DNA of 64,000 nt from Labilibaculum sp. DW002. GTDB lineage: Bacteria > Bacteroidota > Bacteroidia > Bacteroidales > Marinifilaceae. The DNA is taken from contig NZ_JAKJSC010000001.1 in assembly GCF_029029525.1 (NCBI RefSeq), positions 1,364,001-1,428,000 of the forward strand, written 5' to 3'. The notes beneath the pieces are model-generated. The model saw nothing but the letters and a program-made list of their open reading frames with translations. It searched no databases and was not told the origin of the DNA. Position numbers and translations under genes: made by a program. The stretch's first letter is position 1, and each line of letters begins with the position of its first letter. This document shows positions 26,233 through 34,477 of this stretch, piece after piece.

Positions 26233-26366
26233 GCGGATAGAGGCATTTAAAATGTCTTGCGGTACCAGCCAACCCCTCTTTGTAAAACCCAGTGCGAACA
26301 ACTATATTTTTGCGTGTTTAATCCATTTCTATAATCCAATAAGTATTTGAAAAGCCTCCCATTGAG

Positions 26367-26495
26367 TGCTTGCCATATCTATCATGGCATCATTAACTAT
26401 GTCTGCTCAGTAAAACTGCCAATGTTCATTGAAATCCTGTGTTAAGCTTGGACTCTTAGTATTCGTACAAGTACCACTCAAAAATATGGCAAGCA
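26367..26495. repeat. 12-bp inverted repeat pair in the tRNA-GH28 gap
   Basis: TGCTTGCCATAT (26367-26378) and ATATGGCAAGCA (26484-26495) are perfect reverse complements 105 bases apart, in an otherwise gene-free gap (26233-26537). The sequence between has no open frame. It might be the remnant of a small mobile element near a tRNA, but no flanking duplication was found. Confidence 0.4.
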
Positions 26496-26537
26496 TCGAT
26501 ATTTTAAGTACTTGCTCATCGTTTCGATTATTGATTC

Positions 26538-27956
26538 TCAATTATTACTCGTTTTCAAAATCTCTTCATTATCTATCACTTCACTATTCACTTTAATGAT
26601 ATCATTATAGAATTTCTTTACGTCATCCACAATAACTGCAGGGCGTTCATCAGAACTCAATGTATGAATGTTGATATTTTCAAGATGCAAACCATCAATG
26701 TGTCGCGCATAAACCCCGAAAGCAGGCAAGGTACCAATGGAATAAAACTCGGGTGAATGAGGTCCCATTACTTCCTGCGTATATTCTTTTACCGAATCAA
26801 CTTTTGCGGCATCTTCTTTGGATCCTCCACCAGAGACAATGAATCGTACATCTTTAATTGATATATCTTCTATTCTTTGATTGGGTGTTCCGGTGATAAA
26901 TATTGCTGAGTTTTTATCTCCTTGCGAGTTATCTGCAATGATGTTGTTAAAATAAAATCCGTGCATTCGCTTCGTAGGTTCTAACTGTCCTTGGGGCGTT
27001 TCTACGCTCATTCGCTGTTGGCAAAAGGTCATAAATATTGGACGTGGAACGTTTTCCATAACCAGATTAGAAAAGGTCATGTTTTTCATCTCCCCACCTT
27101 CGTTTTGCTGAATTTTCAAACCAGCATCTTCAATATCTCTAAATGTACAATTGCTAACCGTAACAGATTCTATATCTCCTTTAGATAGTAAGCCAATTCT
27201 GATACCTGCCCATTTAGATGTGAAAGTATTGTTAGTTATTACAACGTCTTTACATGGTTTATCGGATCGTGAAGTCTGAAGGCAAATACAATCATCGCTA
27301 TTATCGAAATTACTGTTTGATACCCTAACTCCTGTACATCCGTCAAAATCTAATCCATCGCCATTATAATTAACGCGACTATGAATATTTATTCCTGTAA
27401 CACTAATGTTATGGCAATATAAAAATACACTTGTCCAGCTTGCCGGATTTATTAGATTGATGTTTTGTAGGTGTATATTTTCACATTCTAAAAAGCGAAT
27501 AAGCATAGGGCGACCACTTCCACCCTTTTTCGGGAAGTTTTCTTGATGTCCGTTTCCATCTATGGTTCCATACCCTTCTATGGCGATATTTGTGGCATTA
27601 CGTGCAAAAATTAAACAGCGATCCATGTGGGTACTAAACTGATACATCATTTTATAGGTATCTTTTGTATAGTCGCTATAGTACGGACTCCCCTTCAAAG
27701 TAGCACCTCCTGCAACATGCAAGGCTACATTATCCTTTAAGTGGATTGTGCCTGATAAGTAGGTTCCACCGCCGTTTATCATTACTGTTCCACCTCCCGA
27801 TGAAGCACACTCATCAATTGCTTTTTGAATGGCTACGGTATTCAACACTTTTCCATCATTAATAGCACCATAGTCAGATACATTATAAGCTTTACCCCAA
27901 ACCATTATCGGAAAGATGAATAATGAGATGGATATAATTAGTTTTATTCTTCGCAT
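26538..27956 (-). CDS. GH28-family polygalacturonase-like glycosidase
   Basis: 472 residues with a signal peptide (MRRIKLIISISLFIFPIMVWG) and the N-terminal YNVSDYGAINDGKVLNT of the pectate-lyase-like right-handed beta-helix. Catalytic segments: NYNGDGLDFDG, the NTDG region with G in place of T, and NSDDCICLQ with the aspartate pair D221/D222. The classical GHG triplet and RIK motif of polygalacturonases are not obvious (WAGIRIG and GLKIQ are in those places), which suggests a substrate other than plain polygalacturonan. It is periplasmic or exported, last in the second carbohydrate locus, 29 bases after the GH29 gene. Confidence 0.85.
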   Translation of the reverse strand: MRRIKLIISISLFIFPIMVWGKAYNVSDYGAINDGKVLNTVAIQKAIDECASSGGGTVMINGGGTYLSGTIHLKDNVALHVAGGATLKGSPYYSDYTKDTYKMMYQFSTHMDRCLIFARNATNIAIEGYGTIDGNGHQENFPKKGGSGRPMLIRFLECENIHLQNINLINPASWTSVFLYCHNISVTGINIHSRVNYNGDGLDFDGCTGVRVSNSNFDNSDDCICLQTSRSDKPCKDVVITNNTFTSKWAGIRIGLLSKGDIESVTVSNCTFRDIEDAGLKIQQNEGGEMKNMTFSNLVMENVPRPIFMTFCQQRMSVETPQGQLEPTKRMHGFYFNNIIADNSQGDKNSAIFITGTPNQRIEDISIKDVRFIVSGGGSKEDAAKVDSVKEYTQEVMGPHSPEFYSIGTLPAFGVYARHIDGLHLENINIHTLSSDERPAVIVDDVKKFYNDIIKVNSEVIDNEEILKTSNN

Positions 27957-27985
27957 GTTTCAGTTTCTTATTAAGAGTACATTTC

Positions 27986-29488
27986 TTATCTCTCGATCTT
28001 TAAGGTGTAAGCAAAATTGCAAGGCTTTTCTTTAGGGAATTCTATTACCAAAGCCTCAGGATTCTGGCTCCATTTGAGATCTTTATCATAGCCAAGCAAA
28101 CGAATACTTTTTATACTGTTTGGATATATTTTTCCGTTGCTTCCCAGGCTTCTAATTGCAAGTTGATCACCTGGCCAATCAAGACAAATGGCATACAGGT
28201 ATTTTTCATTTTGCGTAAAGCGAATATCGTCTGCTTTGTATTTGGGTATATACTTACCATAGTGTTTACCTTGTGCATGATGCCCTGCAAGTGTTACTTC
28301 AGTAGGACCTTCACCAAAATATATCCAAGGTATGGTATTGTAAATGGCTTCCCCATTAATTTTTAACCAAGCTCCCATGGCATAAAGTTCCTTTTTTACA
28401 TCATCGGAGAATGAGCCATCAGCTAAAGGTGGTACATTTAATAGCATTCTACCATTTTTACTGGTCATATCAACCAACATATCTATTAAGGTTCCTGCCT
28501 CTTTTATGGGGTTTTTCGGGTTGTAAAACCATGTAGGTGACCAATCAAAATGTAAAGACATATCAATATCGGCCATCCACGGATCGTATTGTAAACCCTC
28601 CAAGTTTCCATTTTCAATATCGCGCATACCTATTCCCACAGGAATATCGTGCGATTTATAAATCACTTCAAGCTCTTTACCCCAGTCGATACCTTTGTTG
28701 AAATAATAGCTAATTAATTTTTGTTGATATGCTTCTGGTACACTGCCATGCTTATTGCTTTTATCAGGTAGCAATCGGCCTTTATGCATTTCCTTTTTTA
28801 ATTCTTTGTTTACCGTTCCACCAAAACCGGTATCAAACCAAATCATATCAGGTTGATATTTTTCAATTGCTTCGGCAATTCGTGCATACCATGCATCAAA
28901 TATTATAGATCCAATGCGTCCATCATTCATGGTTCCATAGACAGAATAATCCTCATCTGGATTAAGGTAAGTTGTATCTGAATTCGAAATAGGGCCCCAC
29001 ATTCTGCTGTAAAAATTACCAGTATGAAAGGAAGAGATAATTGGCATATCTCTTTTTCGCAGTTCTTTAGCCAATTCCCCGTAGATATCTATTTTTGGAC
29101 CTTTTTGTTTCGAGTTCCATTCTGTAATATCGCTATCCCAATTTAATAAACCACAACCATGCCACGCCACAGGTCCGCCGAATTGCGCACCTGATGCTTG
29201 CATTATATCCACCCATGATTTTGCACTGAATTTATCAGCAGTCCATTGATCAATCGCTTCTAATCTGCTTAAACTATCATTACCTGGTAAGCCTTGCACT
29301 GTTGTTGGTCCCCAATGAAAATACATGCCAAATTTCATCCCATCTAGCCAATCAGGGGTATTGTGTTTTCTGAGCGATGACCAGTTTGGTTCAAATTTTT
29401 CTTGTGTACTATCTGTTTGTACTCTGGAATTGCAGCCAAAAATACTTAGCAAAAACAGAAACCATACAATGTTGACTTTTATACTCAT
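27986..29488 (-). CDS. GH29-family alpha-L-fucosidase-like lipoprotein
   Basis: 500 residues. Signal peptide and lipobox end LLSIFGC, followed by NSRVQ, without the acidic surface signal, so a periplasmic face is likely. The catalytic barrel starts FGMYFHWGPTTVQGLPG, and MIWFDTGFG carries the expected nucleophile D219. The family includes alpha-L-fucosidases and also alpha-L-galactosidases acting on red-algal porphyran oligosaccharides. With GH2, GH16 and GH117-like neighbours, the alpha-L-galactosidase option deserves equal weight. It starts 187 bases after the GH16 stop and is likely cotranscribed with GH28. Confidence 0.88.
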   Translation of the reverse strand: MSIKVNIVWFLFLLSIFGCNSRVQTDSTQEKFEPNWSSLRKHNTPDWLDGMKFGMYFHWGPTTVQGLPGNDSLSRLEAIDQWTADKFSAKSWVDIMQASGAQFGGPVAWHGCGLLNWDSDITEWNSKQKGPKIDIYGELAKELRKRDMPIISSFHTGNFYSRMWGPISNSDTTYLNPDEDYSVYGTMNDGRIGSIIFDAWYARIAEAIEKYQPDMIWFDTGFGGTVNKELKKEMHKGRLLPDKSNKHGSVPEAYQQKLISYYFNKGIDWGKELEVIYKSHDIPVGIGMRDIENGNLEGLQYDPWMADIDMSLHFDWSPTWFYNPKNPIKEAGTLIDMLVDMTSKNGRMLLNVPPLADGSFSDDVKKELYAMGAWLKINGEAIYNTIPWIYFGEGPTEVTLAGHHAQGKHYGKYIPKYKADDIRFTQNEKYLYAICLDWPGDQLAIRSLGSNGKIYPNSIKSIRLLGYDKDLKWSQNPEALVIEFPKEKPCNFAYTLKIER

Positions 29489-29675
29489 ATTCTTTTCTTT
29501 AAAACTTAGATAGACGATTAATTCAACTGCATTATACTATCACACTATAATTTTAGAATTTGAAACATTCAAAATTGAAAAGGACTGAGAAGCAATTTAT
29601 CAGCCGAATTCTTATGATTATTATGCTGTTTATTGGAAAAACGAAATCTATTGGTAACGATTTCATTTTTCACAT

Positions 29676-31865
29676 CTACATTTTAATAAATCGAGAAGCC
29701 ACTTTAGTTTTCTTATTTGTAATTAGAATCATATAGCATCCAGCAGGGATTTTATCAATATTGATGGTCGTTTTAGAATGATCACCTGGAATTAGCCCCT
29801 TTTGCATAAGCGTTCCAGACATTGAGTAAATAGAATAATTTAATTTCTCTCTGACTAAATTACTGGATTCGATATAGAGCAGCCCATCATGCACTGGATT
29901 AGGATACAGTGTTAAACCATAATCTCTGGCTTCATTAATCCCAGTTATTCCATTATCCTGCGTTGAGATGATTGAAACATTATATACCGTATCGGTTAGG
30001 GTAGTAAATGAATCATTCTCAGGATTGAACATTATTGCAAGCTTGTAATCGTTTGAAGCTGTGAGAACTGAATCAATATCAATGGTACGTTTTAGAGTTC
30101 TGTTTCCTATGCGTTCAATACGATGCTCTGTTGCAACAACTTCATTATTAAAATTGATTAGTTCAATATCTAATGTGCCGTTCTCACTTGTTGCATATTC
30201 AAATTCAACTTGAAAGCTTGAAACGGTATCGGCTAGTTCTGTTGGTGTTGCAAGGAAATCAATACCATGAACCAATGGTTCTTCAACATCGAAATATATA
30301 GTAGGTGAAATAGAAGTGTTGAGTGGATCTTGCCAATCATATCCCTGGCGATACATATATACTTTATAAAAGTAGTTGCTAGCAATTGTTGTAGGGGAGG
30401 GAGTTGTAACATTAACCACAACTGTTCCATTCCCGGCATCAACATTTGCATTGCCACCACCAAACCAACTACCATCAGGTTTACGGATTTCTATCACAAC
30501 AGTACTGCTGGTATCTGTTTCGTATTTTACATCAATACTGTACTCTGTTTCTCCTGGAAGTAAAGATGTTGGAATGCCATCACGCCATAGTTTTTTCTCT
30601 AAAGGCTTGCCTACAATATTAACAATCGAAGTGTATGATTTTAAAATGCTCGTTTCATCTTTAATATCAAAAACAATCTTGTATCCATCTGCTATGGTTA
30701 AATCAGAGTCAAACTCAAATTCATTAAATATCGATTTCACACCTTTTGAAACAGTATATGTTGCATCAGTTAATTTTGTTCCTGCTGGATCATAAATACT
30801 TGCCACTACTATTCTCTCAGCTGTTGCCGAATATATTATTGTAGTAGATAGTTTCTTGTCAGGATATGCAGTTATCGTATCGTATTGTCCCATTACATTA
30901 TCTGTGGTATTATTCAATTGAGACGCATCGATATCTACAAGCTTCCATACACGAACCCAATCATACATTACAGCACGTTGTTCTTTTGTTCGAAAGTCGT
31001 CTTCAAACATCCATTCGAGTGGTTTGGGATTGGTTGCATTTTTTTCGTCGTCACCCCAGCTATAAGTTTCCATTGTAAGAATCACGGGCATTGGTAGGTA
31101 AAAAGCTCTATTCGGTGTTATGCTTCCAAAATAAGTATCGTTATTATAGAATTCCGCTGTATTTTCGTCTTTCCACCACATACCGACAGTATTAAATCCA
31201 AGTGGCTCATCCAACAATTTAGCGTCGACTCCGCTATTGGTAGATTCGTAAGGTAACCTCTCACATGAACCAGAAGCATCTGTAAATGGTTTTGTATGTG
31301 AATTTACATGTTGATAATTATTAAAGCTCCCATTACCATGTTCATTAAATGGGCCTGTATATCCCATATTTTCAATAATATCTAATTCCGTAGCATACTT
31401 TTCATTGCATGCTCCTTCGGTAGTACCTTTCGAGTTCATAAACACGCCTGAACCCATTGGAAAATCTGATGGTCTTATCCTCACCTCAAAATATCCATAG
31501 GTTTGCATCTCACGCGTATTCATTCCTCCACCGGCAAAGTAATAATCAAGACCATTCCCTCTTGGAAAACGTTCGTCTTCATAGTACCACATTGGGTTCA
31601 TGCTTAAATAATAATTGTCAGATGCTGCATCCTTTACAGCTTCGTGAACACGCTTATCGAATGATGCGGTACGTCCCCATGAATCGCCCTTGTCAAATAC
31701 CTTCCATTTTTCAATATTTGGACTGTTTGCATCGAACTCATCACTCATTTCATGATTTAATACCCAAACTTTTCCTACTGGTGGATCTGGTGGACCTGCG
31801 AGAACAAGTACATGAAAACTAAAGGACAGTAGAATGGTTAAGGCAATTGTTTTAAACTGTTTCAT
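29676..31865 (-). CDS. GH16 endo-galactanase-like enzyme with type IX secretion sorting domain
   Basis: 729 residues. Signal peptide (ends HVLVLAG) and a GH16 domain (about 25-310) starting VWVLNHEMSDEFDAN. The catalytic ELDIIE gives nucleophile E160, D162 and acid/base E165. The layout is that of the agarase/porphyranase/carrageenase branch, not of laminarinases (inference). Residues about 320-640 are three or four beta-sandwich linker modules. The last 80 residues (LTLYPNPVHDGLLYIESSN to ASRFIKM) are a type IX sorting domain, so the enzyme is released or surface-anchored. It is preceded by a possible -7 box (31939-31932) and a 17-base palindrome, so it may have its own promoter within the locus. 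Confidence 0.88.
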   Translation of the reverse strand: MKQFKTIALTILLSFSFHVLVLAGPPDPPVGKVWVLNHEMSDEFDANSPNIEKWKVFDKGDSWGRTASFDKRVHEAVKDAASDNYYLSMNPMWYYEDERFPRGNGLDYYFAGGGMNTREMQTYGYFEVRIRPSDFPMGSGVFMNSKGTTEGACNEKYATELDIIENMGYTGPFNEHGNGSFNNYQHVNSHTKPFTDASGSCERLPYESTNSGVDAKLLDEPLGFNTVGMWWKDENTAEFYNNDTYFGSITPNRAFYLPMPVILTMETYSWGDDEKNATNPKPLEWMFEDDFRTKEQRAVMYDWVRVWKLVDIDASQLNNTTDNVMGQYDTITAYPDKKLSTTIIYSATAERIVVASIYDPAGTKLTDATYTVSKGVKSIFNEFEFDSDLTIADGYKIVFDIKDETSILKSYTSIVNIVGKPLEKKLWRDGIPTSLLPGETEYSIDVKYETDTSSTVVIEIRKPDGSWFGGGNANVDAGNGTVVVNVTTPSPTTIASNYFYKVYMYRQGYDWQDPLNTSISPTIYFDVEEPLVHGIDFLATPTELADTVSSFQVEFEYATSENGTLDIELINFNNEVVATEHRIERIGNRTLKRTIDIDSVLTASNDYKLAIMFNPENDSFTTLTDTVYNVSIISTQDNGITGINEARDYGLTLYPNPVHDGLLYIESSNLVREKLNYSIYSMSGTLMQKGLIPGDHSKTTINIDKIPAGCYMILITNKKTKVASRFIKM

Positions 31866-31895
31866 AGTGTAGGGGTGCTATTTTTTTTCTGAAAT

Positions 31896-31912
31896 AGCCA
31901 ACTTAGTTGGCT
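31896..31912. promoter_or_regulatory. Perfect 17-base palindrome in the GH16 leader
   Basis: AGCCAACTTAGTTGGCT has perfect 8-base arms around one base. It lies 31 bases before the GH16 start and 20 bases past a TATTTTTG -7 box (31939-31932). It could be an operator or, given the flanking A/T runs, a weak bidirectional terminator after the remnant gene. Confidence 0.45.
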
Positions 31913-31979
31913 TTTTAGGATTTCTTACTTACAAAAATAGTCAATGAGCTCTACAAGACATGTGACAATTTAACGCGTA

Positions 31980-32162
31980 TTAGTGGGGCATATTTAACAA
32001 ACTAGCTAAATCTAGCTTACTATTTTCATAATCGAAATCATCGCTCCATGATAGGTACCATGTTTTAGAGGTATCTATTTCGGCTGGTAATTGTGCTTGT
32101 ATCGTAATGGGAATGAATAAAAGTAGTAAGCCAATAAGTATAATTACATTATTGTTTTTCAT
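31980..32162 (-). pseudogene. Truncated GH16 remnant
   Basis: A 60-codon frame with an intact signal peptide (MKNNNVIILIGLLLLFIPIT, cleavage after QAQ) and then KTWYLSWSDDFDYENSKLD, which looks like the first strand of a GH16 domain (W-SDEF-x-LD). It then ends abruptly in LASLLNMPH and a stop. No continuation of GH16 is found in the other frames of the 114 bases before the intact GH16 gene. This looks like the 5' remnant of a second GH16 gene lost by deletion. Confidence 0.6.
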
Positions 32163-32218
32163 TATTTGATTTATTATTAATCTGAGTTCTACATGAATTT
32201 TTAATCGGATTCAGCTTA

Positions 32219-33304
32219 TTACTCTTTCGTTATAATTGGAATTTGAACATTCCAAGAGTGTATAACACCGGCATCGTCTATCGTGTCAGCAGCACAAACA
32301 ATTGCTTTTGGAATACCGTTTTCAATATATACTTGAGGACGCTCCAAATGATCTACTTTAAGTATGCTGCCGTCCTTCTTTTTAATCTGAAGCTTAGACG
32401 CTAAAGGGTTTTTAGCAAGTTTCCAGTCAAATCCGTCTTCCGATTCAAAATAAACCAATGCTCTTCCTGCATCGGTAAAGGCGCCGTGCATATCTTTAAC
32501 AATGGCTCTGTATTTTCCGGATTGATACCAGATGAATGGATCCTCGGCAGGGAAGTCATGACCTTCGGCAGTAAATACTGGGAAATCGTACTTCTTAAAT
32601 GGCCCGGTAGGACTATCCGATGTTGCCACACAATGCACTACAGGCCCACCAGCAATTCCTTTCTTCAATTTTCGAACGGCTTTGTAAACCATTAAGTATC
32701 CACCATCAGGACGCTGTGTAATTGAAGGGTTACTGACCAATAAAGCATCGAGTGCCATGCTATCGGGACTTACATCAATCAATGGAACATCAGAACGTTT
32801 CCACGGGCCATTTGGATTATCAGCTACCACAACACCAATACGCTGGTTGTTTCGGTGCATCCAGTTATACCGAAGCTTACCAGGCTCACATACATTTACA
32901 CCATCTCCGGTATTGCCCATATAGTATAAATAGTATTTCCCATCGAATTTGTGAATTGTGGGATTGTGAGTACACAGTCCATCCCAATATTCAGCACCTC
33001 GAACTGGTAATGTCACATTTTTATGTTTGAATGGTCCAAAAGGAGAATCAGATACTGCATGGGCAATTTCGGAATGGGTAGCCCATGCCCATCCTAATTT
33101 CTTTTTCCAACGCGAATAAAACATGTGGTATTGTCCATCTTCTCCTTTTATTAATGAACCTCCCCAATTGCTAATGCTATCGCCACCACTAAAGATAGAT
33201 TCATTGGCTATTTTACCAAATTCAAGATTGAATTCAGTAGTTGCTTTTTTGGAGTTGCACGAAATAAGTGCTAGAAGTATGCTTATCAGAACTAAGTGTT
33301 TCAT
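32219..33304 (-). CDS. GH43/GH117-like five-bladed beta-propeller glycosidase, lipoprotein A
   Basis: 361 residues. Lipoprotein signal MKHLVLISILLALISC, then NSKKA, without an acidic surface signal. Repeated propeller-blade motifs include GEDGQYHMFYSRW, CTHNPTIHKFDGKYYLYYMG, LLVSNPSITQRPDGGYLMVY and AEDPFIWYQSGKYRAI, then ERPQVYIENGIPKAIVCA. This pattern is that of clan GH-F/GH117-like enzymes. GH117 contains 3,6-anhydro-alpha-L-galactosidases, which would suit an agar-type substrate, but assignment to GH117 or GH43 cannot be settled by eye. It starts 26 bases after the stop of its tandem paralogue. Confidence 0.75.
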   Translation of the reverse strand: MKHLVLISILLALISCNSKKATTEFNLEFGKIANESIFSGGDSISNWGGSLIKGEDGQYHMFYSRWKKKLGWAWATHSEIAHAVSDSPFGPFKHKNVTLPVRGAEYWDGLCTHNPTIHKFDGKYYLYYMGNTGDGVNVCEPGKLRYNWMHRNNQRIGVVVADNPNGPWKRSDVPLIDVSPDSMALDALLVSNPSITQRPDGGYLMVYKAVRKLKKGIAGGPVVHCVATSDSPTGPFKKYDFPVFTAEGHDFPAEDPFIWYQSGKYRAIVKDMHGAFTDAGRALVYFESEDGFDWKLAKNPLASKLQIKKKDGSILKVDHLERPQVYIENGIPKAIVCAADTIDDAGVIHSWNVQIPIITKE

Positions 33305-33330
33305 ATCTATGATTTTAAACTTTTATGATT

Positions 33331-34428
33331 TTATCGGTTGTTTAAAGGAATTACTAAAGAAAATGAATCTTCACTATCTTTTGGTAATACGGCAATTATC
33401 AGGGCTTTTAGTATACCTTTTTCAAAATACAATTTTGGCATATCGGCAGTGCGTTCACAGATTGTTTCACTACCATCTATCCAATGTAATTTTCCTGCTT
33501 TTAATACTAAGGCTTGTTTGGCTAATGACCAATCCAATCCTTCATCATCAGATGTATACAAAACCATTGTGCCTTTGTCATAAGGAGTAAGGGAACCATC
33601 ATGATCTTTCCCAATACAATAATAGTGGCCATTCTGAAACCACTCAACGTGATCATCCAGAGCAAACCTTGAAGCTTCGGTTTCGATAAAAGGGATACCT
33701 GTATCTTTAAATGGTCCCAAAGGTGAATCTGCTAAAGCCGTTACATGAACAACCCGTCCTCCTTTCATGCCTTCCTTTTCCTTCACATATTTATAAACCA
33801 TCAGAAATTTACCATCAGGTCTAATTGAAACCACTGGAGTTGAAACCATCCTTCGCGTTGAATCAATATTAATTAATGGTTTATCGAAACGCTTCCATTC
33901 TCCATTTAAATCGTCTGCTACAGCTATACCTATGCGTTGATTATTTCGGTTTACCCACCATTCAGCATCTTTATATTTGGGCATAAGAGTATCGGCTGTG
34001 TCATCCCAATAACCCGAACCATGATTTCCCATATGGTACAAGTAGAATTTTCCATTGTGGTCTATTACATGGGGATTGTGCGTGCAACTGCCGTCCCAAA
34101 AATCTGTTCCTCTTGGTGGCAAAACTAGATTTCTAAATTTGTATGGTCCAGTTAATTTATCAGATACCGCATGAGCCACTTCGCTGTGTGTTACCCATCC
34201 TAAATGACCTCTTTTTTTTGGCCACCTTGAATAAATAGCATGATATTTCCCATCTTTTCCTTTTAGAATGTTTGTCCCCCAAACATTGTAGTTTTCTTCA
34301 GAAATAATGTTTGCCTTATCGAATTTTTCGGGTATTGATGCTTTAAAATTGAATTTAGATTGCTTGCTTCTCCAATTAGAACAAGCAGATAAGCCAATAA
34401 GTAATATTATAAACACCCCGTATCTCAT
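33331..34428 (-). CDS. GH43/GH117-like five-bladed beta-propeller glycosidase, lipoprotein B
   Basis: 365 residues and clearly paralogous to the next gene downstream (same SRW..K, THSEVAHAVSD, CTHNP and RNNQRIG segments). Lipoprotein signal ends IGLSAC, then SNWRSK. Two blade motifs differ from the paralogue: VSTPVVSIRPDG in place of SNPS, and LDDHVEWFQNG in place of EDPF. If those residues line the active site, the two enzymes cleave different bonds or this one is non-catalytic. It lies between the GH2 gene (49 bases) and the paralogue (26 bases). Confidence 0.75.
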   Translation of the reverse strand: MRYGVFIILLIGLSACSNWRSKQSKFNFKASIPEKFDKANIISEENYNVWGTNILKGKDGKYHAIYSRWPKKRGHLGWVTHSEVAHAVSDKLTGPYKFRNLVLPPRGTDFWDGSCTHNPHVIDHNGKFYLYHMGNHGSGYWDDTADTLMPKYKDAEWWVNRNNQRIGIAVADDLNGEWKRFDKPLINIDSTRRMVSTPVVSIRPDGKFLMVYKYVKEKEGMKGGRVVHVTALADSPLGPFKDTGIPFIETEASRFALDDHVEWFQNGHYYCIGKDHDGSLTPYDKGTMVLYTSDDEGLDWSLAKQALVLKAGKLHWIDGSETICERTADMPKLYFEKGILKALIIAVLPKDSEDSFSLVIPLNNR

Positions 34429-34477
34429 CTTAATATTTTCTGGATTGGTTCATTTTGAGTTTTGCTCGTTAGTATAT

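Noticed and set aside
26071-26301. Minus-strand frame containing VAEREGFEPPVPCGTRAF
   Set aside because: This is the antisense of tRNA-Ser, a well-known spurious annotation.
29643-29669. GAAATC/GATTTC hairpin with a GGTAACG core, considered as an operator for the second LacI regulator
   Set aside because: Its centre is off by one base from CGGTAACGTTTCCG; it fits better as a weak terminator after GH16, and is too weak to list.
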